From NCBI GenBank assembly GCA_016783225.1, contig JADHWZ010000014.1, forward strand, positions 1-20,252: 20,252 nucleotides of DNA. The letters are read 5' to 3'. Positions 14,828-20,252 of the stretch are shown here, in pieces. Every line of letters starts with the position of its first letter. The stretch's first letter is position 1. The notes under the pieces were generated by a model. It was not told where the DNA came from. It worked only from the letters and a program-made list of their open reading frames with translations, and did not search any database. A program made the translations under genes and the position numbers. The DNA is from Dehalococcoidia bacterium (GTDB lineage: Bacteria > Chloroflexota > Dehalococcoidia > GIF9 > UBA5620).

Positions 14828-15382
14828 ATGGAGAAAACGAACCGCCCAATTCTTCTAGACCAAGTGGCCAGCGCACCTGGAGGTAAGAAGATAAGGGAGT
14901 GTATCCAGTGCGGAGTCTGCAGCGGTTCTTGTACCACCGCTGCCTATTGGGAATATCCGCCCCGAAAGATTATTGCTATGGTACGCTCTGATTTGCGTGA
15001 CGATGTCCTATCTAGCAGCTCTATATGGTATTGCGTTTCCTGCCACCTCTGCACGGCACGCTGCCCACGAGATATTAAGCCAGCGGATATTATGCATGCC
15101 TTGGAGTCATTAGCAATTAAGGAGGGCTATAAGCCGCCAAGCCGCACTCCAGCTATGTACCGAAGCTTCGTTGACTCTATAAGAAGCAATGGGCGTGTTT
15201 ATGAGCTTGGCTTCATGGTCAGGTACTACTTGAGAACCAATCCCCTGGCTGCGATCAAGATGCTTCCCATGGCCCTGAGTCTGCTAAGCCACGGTCGTAT
15301 GCCGCTGATGCCTAAGAAGGTGAAGGGCAAAGATGAAGTGAAGACCATCCTGGAGAAAGTCAGAGCAGGAGGTGCGCAGTGA
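14828..15382 (+). CDS. hdrC: Heterodisulfide reductase subunit C (4Fe-4S)
   Basis: A 184-residue electron-carrying subunit with two 4Fe-4S motifs, CIQCGVCSGSC (Cys25/28/31/35) and CVSCHLCTARCP (Cys69/72/75/79), linking HdrA flavin to HdrB. The C-terminal part is helical with no transmembrane stretch, fitting a soluble complex. ATG at 14828 is chosen over an in-frame start at 14792 because AAAGGAGGT lies seven bases upstream. It ends in a GTGA overlap with hdrB. Confidence 0.93.
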   Translation: MEKTNRPILLDQVASAPGGKKIRECIQCGVCSGSCTTAAYWEYPPRKIIAMVRSDLRDDVLSSSSIWYCVSCHLCTARCPRDIKPADIMHALESLAIKEGYKPPSRTPAMYRSFVDSIRSNGRVYELGFMVRYYLRTNPLAAIKMLPMALSLLSHGRMPLMPKKVKGKDEVKTILEKVRAGGAQ

Positions 15383-16275
15383 AGTATTACGCTTATTACC
15401 CAGGCTGCTCCATGGAGGCAACCGCAGTGCCAGTGGAGCTCTCGGCACAAGCTATTGCCAAGCCTCTGGAGATGGAGTTAATTGAAATCGAGGATTGGAC
15501 TTGTTGTGGTTCATCACCTTACGGGGGTGTTAACAAAGTTGAAGCTATTAGTATCGCCGCCCGCAACCTGGCTCTGGCAGAGAAGACTGGCTTGGATTTA
15601 GTGACCCCTTGCAGTTCTTGCTACATAGTCTTGAGTGAAGCAACTTCGCTGATAAAAGAGAACCCTGAACTAGCAGCTACAGTAAGAGATGCATTAGCTG
15701 CCGTTGGTCTTAAATACGAAGGAACTGTGCGCGTTCGGCATCTTGTCGAGATCCTATTTAACGACATCGGCACCGAAGCCATGGCTGCTAAGGTTGTAAA
15801 GCCTCTCACCGGGCTCAAAGTAGCCTGCTATCATGGTTGTCAGCAAGTCCGCCCCAACTATGGGTTTGACGACCCGGAGATGCCTCAATGGCTTGACCTA
15901 ATGGCAGAGAGTCTCGGAGCAGAGCCGGTTCCTTTCCCGCTTAAAGCTCGTTGCTGTGGCAGTTCGGCCGTGACGTCACAAGCAGACGTAGCCTTGGAGC
16001 TAATTAACAAGCTTTTAGCTAACGCTTCAGCTAATGGAGCCCAGTGCATCGCCAGCACTACCTGTCCGCTGTGTCATACCAACCTTGATGCTTGCCAGGG
16101 CATGGCCAGAAGGCGATTCAAAACAAACTACAATTTGCCTGTCTTGGCCATCACCCAATTGATCGGCGTTGCACTTGGACTTGATTACAAAGCTTTGGGA
16201 TTGGACAAGAATGTTGTATCACCCAAGAGAGTATTAGCACCCTATGTCTCACAACTTCAGGAGGTGAAGATATGA
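15379..16275 (+). CDS. hdrB: Heterodisulfide reductase subunit B
   Basis: A 298-residue catalytic subunit with two CCG domains: Cys10, WTCCGSS (Cys42/43) and CSSC (Cys78/81); then Cys150/154, RCCGSS (Cys192/193) and CPLC (Cys229/232). In methanogens these bind two non-cubane 4Fe-4S clusters that reduce the CoM-S-S-CoB disulfide. Here the natural disulfide or other acceptor is unknown, since bacteria of this type are not expected to make CoM/CoB. Both motifs are complete, so catalysis is plausible. GTG start overlaps hdrC by four bases, with AGGAGG upstream; an ATGA overlap leads into mvhD. Confidence 0.93.
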   Translation: MKYYAYYPGCSMEATAVPVELSAQAIAKPLEMELIEIEDWTCCGSSPYGGVNKVEAISIAARNLALAEKTGLDLVTPCSSCYIVLSEATSLIKENPELAATVRDALAAVGLKYEGTVRVRHLVEILFNDIGTEAMAAKVVKPLTGLKVACYHGCQQVRPNYGFDDPEMPQWLDLMAESLGAEPVPFPLKARCCGSSAVTSQADVALELINKLLANASANGAQCIASTTCPLCHTNLDACQGMARRRFKTNYNLPVLAITQLIGVALGLDYKALGLDKNVVSPKRVLAPYVSQLQEVKI

Positions 16276-16697
16276 GCTTCGAACCGAAGATTGTGGGTTT
16301 TCTCTGCAACTGGTGTTCCTATCGAGGAGCTGACCTGGCTGGCACCGCCAGGATGAAATACTCCCCGAACGTTAGAACCATCAGAGTAATGTGCAGCGGC
16401 CGGGTGGAGCCAACCTTCATCCTCAAAGCTTTTCAACTGGGGGCTGATGGCGTTTTGGTCTTGGGTTGTCATCCCGGTGACTGCCATTACGCTGAAGGTA
16501 ATTACAAGGCTGCCCGGCGTATGCCACTGCTGAAAAAGATGCTGGCTCAATTAGGGGTTGAAGATGAGCGCGTCCGCCTCGACTGGGTATCAGCATCCGA
16601 AGGCGACCGCTTTGTGTCGATAATAGACGACATGACCGAGAAGGTTAGAGCTCTAGGCCCCTTCAGCAAGAACTCTGGGGAGGAAAAACATGGCTAA
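16272..16697 (+). CDS. mvhD: MvhD-type [2Fe-2S] subunit linking hydrogenase to HdrA
   Basis: A 141-residue protein with CNWC (Cys12/15), Cys41 in VMCSGRV and GCHPGDC (Cys66/71), the family's five-cysteine pattern. It transfers electrons from MvhAG to HdrA. It overlaps hdrB by four bases and mvhG by eight, so the subunits are translationally coupled. Confidence 0.93.
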   Translation: MSFEPKIVGFLCNWCSYRGADLAGTARMKYSPNVRTIRVMCSGRVEPTFILKAFQLGADGVLVLGCHPGDCHYAEGNYKAARRMPLLKKMLAQLGVEDERVRLDWVSASEGDRFVSIIDDMTEKVRALGPFSKNSGEEKHG

Positions 16698-17643
16698 ACT
16701 CAATTTGGCGATTTACTGGTCGGCTAGTTGTGGTGGTTGTGACGTCGCTATTTTGGATATAAACGAGAAGATTCTCCAGGTGGCTGAAATAGCTGATATT
16801 GTCTTCTGGCCGATAGCCCTCGACTTCAAACGACATCATGTCGAGGCGATGGAAGACAAATCTATTGACGTTTGCTTATTCAATGGAGCGGTCAGGACTT
16901 CAGAGCAGGAGGAGATGGCTGAGTTGCTCCGCGCCAAATCCAAGGCAATGGTTGCTTTTGGCTCCTGCGCCCATCTTGGAGGAATACCGGGGCTGTCCAA
17001 CTTCACTAACCGTGCCGAGACCTTCGAGCGGGCTTTTATTGAGGCACAGAGCTGTGACAATCCCGACAAGACACTGCCTCAGACTATGACCAAGGTCGCT
17101 GAAGGCGAGTTAGAGCTACCCGAATTCTATGATACTGTGAAAGCATTGGACCAAGTGGTTGATGTTGAGTATTATATCCCGGGTTGTCCTCCCACCGTCC
17201 CTATCATCTCCCAAGTTGTGGATGCTTTGGCTACTGGGCAATTGCCACCAGTAGGTACAGTATTCGGATCAGACAAGGCGCTATGTGACGAGTGCCCCAG
17301 GACAAAGGAAGAGAAGAAGATCACCAAGATTTATCGTCCCCATGAGATTATCCCTGACCCTGAAAAATGCCTTCTGGAACAAGGGATAATCTGTATGGGG
17401 CCGGCGACACGCGGAGGCTGTGAAGCTCGATGCATTGCCGCTAATATGCCATGCCGCGGTTGCTTCGGGCCGCCGCCTGGAGTTACTGACCAGGGGGCTC
17501 ACATGCTCAGCGCCTTAGCCTCCATTCTTGATGTCACGGAGGATGAAGATATTGCCCGAATGACTGATGAGATAGCTGACCCGGCAGGCACTTTTTACCG
17601 GTTTGGTCTGCCCACCGCAATGATGAACCGAAGGCGAATGTAA
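16690..17643 (+). CDS. mvhG: [NiFe] hydrogenase small subunit, group 3c (MvhG-like)
   Basis: A 317-residue cytoplasmic subunit with no Tat signal. Proximal-cluster ligands appear in SCGGC (Cys14/17), GSCAHLGG (Cys93) and IPGCPPT (Cys166). Further clusters are suggested by CDEC (199/202) and cysteines 227, 235, 244, 248, 255 and 258. It carries electrons from the NiFe site to MvhD. ATG at 16690 follows GGGGAGG and lies within the end of mvhD. The next gene starts 16 bases after its stop. Confidence 0.93.
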   Translation: MAKLNLAIYWSASCGGCDVAILDINEKILQVAEIADIVFWPIALDFKRHHVEAMEDKSIDVCLFNGAVRTSEQEEMAELLRAKSKAMVAFGSCAHLGGIPGLSNFTNRAETFERAFIEAQSCDNPDKTLPQTMTKVAEGELELPEFYDTVKALDQVVDVEYYIPGCPPTVPIISQVVDALATGQLPPVGTVFGSDKALCDECPRTKEEKKITKIYRPHEIIPDPEKCLLEQGIICMGPATRGGCEARCIAANMPCRGCFGPPPGVTDQGAHMLSALASILDVTEDEDIARMTDEIADPAGTFYRFGLPTAMMNRRRM

Positions 17644-17659
17644 CCTAGGAGGAAGCACT

Positions 17660-19129
17660 ATGAAGCGAATTGTCATCGACCCGTTCACTCGGCTTGAAGG
17701 TCATGGGAGAATAGACATCTTTCTTGATGATGACGGCAATGTGAAGAACGCCTATCTGAGAATACCTGAGCTTCGTGGCTTCGAGAAGTTCTGCGAGGGT
17801 AGACCGGTAGAAGAACTCCCTCGCATTACTCCTAGAATCTGTGGCGTTTGCCCCTCAGCTCATCACATGGCATCAGCTAAAGCTGTTGATGCTGTCTTTC
17901 ATGTTGACCCACCGCCAGTAGCCAAGAAGATAAGAGAACTGTTCTACTCCGCTCATATGTGTCATTCCCACATCGCTCACTTCTACGCCTTAGCGGCTCC
18001 AGATTTTGTCCTCGGCCCCACTGCTGACCCTGCAGAAAGAAACATATTAGGTCTTATTGCCAAGGTTGGGCTGGAGACCGGCACCGAGGTTATCAAGCAT
18101 CGGGCCTATGCCCAGGACATCCAGGCAGTTATCGGCGGCAAGGCAACGCACCCGGTGTGTGGCTTGCCTGGCGGCGTCAGCAAGGCAATTACGGAAGATG
18201 AGCGCCGTGATTTTGAGGAAAAATCCAAATCTATGGTGGAATTCGGCAAGCTATCATTGAAGATTTTTGACGATGTCGTTCTGCAGAACAAAGAGTATGT
18301 TGACCTTATCCTAAGCGATATGTATACCATGAAGAGCTACTATATGGGCCTGGTCGACGCCAACAACAAAGTGAACTTCTACGATGGCGATGTGCGAGTT
18401 GTGGACCCCGATGGGAAGGAATTCGTCAAGTTCAAGCCGGCTGACTACCTCGACCACGTGGCTGAGCATGTTGAGACGTGGACTTACCTTAAGTTCCCCT
18501 TCTTGAGGAAGATTGGTTGGAAAGGGCTGGTCGAAGGCAAGGATAGCGGTGTCTATCGGGTGGCACCCCTAGCTCGGCTTAACGCTGCCGATGGTATGGC
18601 AACGCCGCTGGCTCAGGCTGAATATGAGAGGATGTATCAGACTCTGGGTGGTAAGCCGGCACATCAGACTTTGGCCATGCATTGGGCAAGACTGATCGAG
18701 ACCCAGTATGCCGCAGAAAGAATGCTTGAGCTGTGCCAAGACCCAGAAATCACCGACCCCAATGTTCGTACTATCCCTACGGCAACTCCAGATGAAGGAG
18801 TCGGCATAATAGAGGCACCTAGAGGCACTTTGTTCCATCATTATCAAACCGATGAGCATGGTATGACCAAGAAGGTGAACTTGATTGTGGCCACCGGCAA
18901 CAACAACGCTGCAATGTGCATGTCTATCAAGAAAGTTGCCCAGGCCGTGATTCAGAAGGGCAAGGAAGCAACAGAAGGTATCCTCAATATGGTTGAGATG
19001 GCTTATCGGGCTTATGACCCCTGCATGGCTTGTGCAACACACACGCTGCCAGGGCAAACCCCTCTCGAGGTAGTCATCTATGATAGCAAGGGGGAAGTGG
19101 TGAGAAGGCTGAGCCAGCACCTACACTGA
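17660..19129 (+). CDS. mvhA: [NiFe] hydrogenase large subunit, group 3c (MvhA-like)
   Basis: A 489-residue catalytic subunit. RLEGHGR (11-17) and RICGVCPSAH (59-68) hold Cys61/64; DPCMACATH (453-461) holds Cys455/458. A 28-residue C-terminal extension follows the final His and would be cut off by a maturation protease. It oxidises H2 and feeds HdrA through MvhG/MvhD. ATG follows TAGGAGG. Immediately downstream is only the tail end of a maturation protease gene, so processing must rely on a protease encoded elsewhere. Confidence 0.94.
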   Translation: MKRIVIDPFTRLEGHGRIDIFLDDDGNVKNAYLRIPELRGFEKFCEGRPVEELPRITPRICGVCPSAHHMASAKAVDAVFHVDPPPVAKKIRELFYSAHMCHSHIAHFYALAAPDFVLGPTADPAERNILGLIAKVGLETGTEVIKHRAYAQDIQAVIGGKATHPVCGLPGGVSKAITEDERRDFEEKSKSMVEFGKLSLKIFDDVVLQNKEYVDLILSDMYTMKSYYMGLVDANNKVNFYDGDVRVVDPDGKEFVKFKPADYLDHVAEHVETWTYLKFPFLRKIGWKGLVEGKDSGVYRVAPLARLNAADGMATPLAQAEYERMYQTLGGKPAHQTLAMHWARLIETQYAAERMLELCQDPEITDPNVRTIPTATPDEGVGIIEAPRGTLFHHYQTDEHGMTKKVNLIVATGNNNAAMCMSIKKVAQAVIQKGKEATEGILNMVEMAYRAYDPCMACATHTLPGQTPLEVVIYDSKGEVVRRLSQHLH

Positions 19130-19137
19130 AAGCCAGC

Positions 19138-19335
19138 CCGGCAATGAGGGCTCTAGGCTTGGGACTGGGCAAACGGCTTGGCTTAGATTTGCCCCACCAG
19201 ATCGATATTTTTGCCATCGAGATAGCAGACGCGAGCACCTTCAGCGAGGAATGCACCCCCGAAGTGAGACACCCAATCCGCGTGTGTCTCGACATGGTTG
19301 TTCGGGAGCTAGGCGGTACCAGCATCTCAAACTAG
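19138..19335 (+). pseudogene. 3' remnant of a hydrogenase maturation protease (HycI/HyaD family)
   Basis: The frame encodes about 65 residues resembling the C-terminal third of these endopeptidases: a GKRLGLDLP segment, then IDIFAIEIADASTFSEECTPEVR and a final helix ending VVREL. The family is normally about 150 residues, and the N-terminal part with the metal-binding Glu/Asp and the GNxxxxDDG region is missing: mvhA ends only nine bases before the fragment. No good ribosome site precedes the ATG at 19144. Best read as a 5'-truncated relic; a small translated peptide cannot be excluded. Confidence 0.55.
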
Positions 19336-19477
19336 CCACGCAGGCACCATAGCCACCGTAGTGCAAGCATTAGCCTGTGAAGGCTTGTGGTCCAGTTCCC
19401 TCTTTCATGATGGACAAGGTACATCTTTCACACGTGCTACGTCGACTATTGCCGAATTCGGCGATTACAGTGACGGA

Positions 19478-19506
19478 TTGTCTCAACTGCGCATATACCC
19501 TACAAT
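19478..19506 (+). promoter_or_regulatory. Candidate promoter giving a leaderless start at 19513
   Basis: TTGTCT (19478-19483) and TACAAT (19501-19506) are 17 bases apart. The expected start falls on the ATG at 19513. It may be a relic or chance. Confidence 0.3.
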
Positions 19507-19512
19507 TAGAGC

Positions 19513-19833
19513 ATGCCGAACGAAGATGATATTCGGTGTGTGGTCAGTCTCTCGCTGGAACAGGCCGCTTCTGGCTGTGAGCAGACGATCAAGATAAGAA
19601 CCAGTGAAGTGTGCCCTTCGTGCAACGGTTCCGGTAGAAGTTCAACGCCAGATTCAACACCATGCCCAAGTTGCCGTGGTCCAAGGTTCGAAGGCGGCCA
19701 CAGATTTGGACAAGCTCCCCTCAAGACAGTAGGGTGGTGCAGAGAAAGGGAGCAAACAACTGCCCGAAGAATCGTTGACCGCGCCCATTTTGTGTCTAGT
19801 CGCCGACGTGCACCCTGCCCCAGATGGCGATAG
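19513..19833 (+). pseudogene. dnaJ: DnaJ zinc-finger fragment, degenerate
   Basis: The first 50 or so residues match the start of the DnaJ central region: DIRCVVSLSLEQAASGCEQ, then two zinc-finger repeats CPSCNGSG and CPSCRG. After the second repeat the frame loses similarity. A +1 shift near 19680 restores a short DnaJ-like stretch (SKVRRRPQ), suggesting a frameshift. No J-domain lies upstream, and the third and fourth CxxC repeats and C-terminal domain are absent. The tail of the frame overlaps the csoR-family gene on the other strand. Most likely a decayed dnaJ piece. Confidence 0.5.
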
Positions 19834-20077
19834 CCCGTGCCAAAGACTCAATATCGACACACTCGCGCACCGTTTCGCCTTCGAAGCAAATCCTCATATA
19901 GTTCTTCAGTATAAGGCCAGCAACACCCTCAATAGCAGAGCGTACCGCGGCCAACTGGGTGATGACACTCTCGCATTCACGACCATTTTCAATCATCCTT
20001 TGGATACCGCGAATCTGGCCCTCAGCCCTCTTGAGACGCTTGAGTACTATGTCTTTGGATACTGCTTCTTCAACCAT
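19796..20077 (-). CDS. CsoR/FrmR-family transcriptional repressor
   Basis: A 93-residue all-helical regulator with the family's signature RLKRAEGQIRGIQRMI near residues 14-29. Counting from the ATG at 20077, Cys35 and Cys64 sit at the positions of copper ligands Cys36 and Cys65 of mycobacterial CsoR, but the intervening His is replaced by Tyr60. This Cys-x-Cys pattern without His resembles persulfide-sensing CstR more than a copper sensor (inference). An upstream GTG at 20086 is possible; both starts have weak ribosome sites. No metal transporter or sulfur gene is visible next to it, so the signal and target are unknown. Confidence 0.85.
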   Translation of the reverse strand: MVEEAVSKDIVLKRLKRAEGQIRGIQRMIENGRECESVITQLAAVRSAIEGVAGLILKNYMRICFEGETVRECVDIESLARAIAIWGRVHVGD

Positions 20078-20156
20078 TTTGCACACCGCAGCGAATTAGG
20101 TGTAATCTATCTGAGTCTTTTCTAATCCAAGAATGAGCCTGGGGAAAGAAAGAGCC

Positions 20157-20252
20157 TCAGACGCCTCGTGAGATATGTTGAAAGAGATTGGAACGCGCTT
20201 TCACCATCCTTTCTGCAAATTCATTATCGCTCATTTGATTGGCAATGTCATC
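20157..20252 (-). CDS. 3' end of an unidentified gene (partial)
   Basis: An open frame of 31 codons plus TGA enters from the right edge (beginning DDIANQMSDNEFAER). It lies 79 bases upstream of the CsoR-family gene on the same strand. The composition is protein-like but too short to identify. Confidence 0.3.
   Translation of the reverse strand, partial: DDIANQMSDNEFAERMVKARSNLFQHISRGV

Noticed and set aside
19364..19387. Hairpin CAAGC/GCTTG downstream of the protease remnant as terminator of the mvh operon
   Set aside because: Short stem, competing pairings and no T-tract.
20102..20130. Minus-strand promoter TTGGAT-17-GATTAC for the CsoR-family gene
   Set aside because: The -10 matches consensus at only three positions, and the gene may be co-transcribed with the partial gene upstream.

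Overview
The window looks like part of an anaerobic, H2-metabolising bacterium that carries the Wood-Ljungdahl (reductive acetyl-CoA) pathway. Bacterial-type acsE and acsD are followed by an archaeal-type cdhA, and they sit beside two [NiFe] hydrogenases and an Hdr complex. Start codons (ATG, GTG, TTG), strong Shine-Dalgarno sites and sigma70-like promoters are bacterial. The gene mix resembles Chloroflexota of the Dehalococcoidia type, but this taxonomic guess is inference only.

Layout. (1) 1-2487, minus strand: acsE, acsD and the 5' end of cdhA, a methyl-/carbonyl-branch operon that runs out of the window. (2) 2488-2826: divergent promoter region with a structured leader. (3) 2827-7571, plus strand: a free receiver-domain protein, a receiver-HydB-HydG triple fusion, then the small and large subunits of a group 3b-like NAD(P)-linked [NiFe] hydrogenase, all tightly spaced or overlapping. 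(4) 7685-9637, minus strand: a histidine kinase whose N-terminal half is a ferredoxin plus [FeFe]-hydrogenase-like (H-cluster) domain. (5) 9638-10445: an 808-base regulatory region. (6) 10446-11063: a third receiver protein with a cysteine-rich C-terminal domain. (7) 11064-11446: regulatory region with repeated operator-like sites, a strong promoter and an intrinsic terminator placed before hdrA. (8) 11447-19129, plus strand: hdrA (with an inserted GltD/NfnB-like flavoprotein module), hdrC, hdrB, mvhD, mvhG, mvhA, encoding a group 3c [NiFe]-hydrogenase/heterodisulfide-reductase-type bifurcating complex. (9) 19130-20252: gene remnants (3' end of a hydrogenase maturation protease, a DnaJ zinc-finger fragment), a CsoR-family regulator and the 3' end of an unidentified gene.

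How it may work together. The MvhADG-HdrABC complex and the HydABGD enzyme would exchange electrons between H2, ferredoxin, NAD(P)H and a disulfide-type acceptor, supplying or draining the acetyl-CoA pathway. The most unusual point is signalling. A kinase with an H-cluster-like sensor lies beside three receiver domains, none joined to a DNA-binding domain, and one is fused directly to the diaphorase subunits of a hydrogenase. This suggests an H2- or redox-responsive phosphorelay that acts on the enzyme itself rather than on transcription. That is a hypothesis from gene context and domain order.

No tRNA, rRNA, CRISPR array or intact insertion sequence was recognised.
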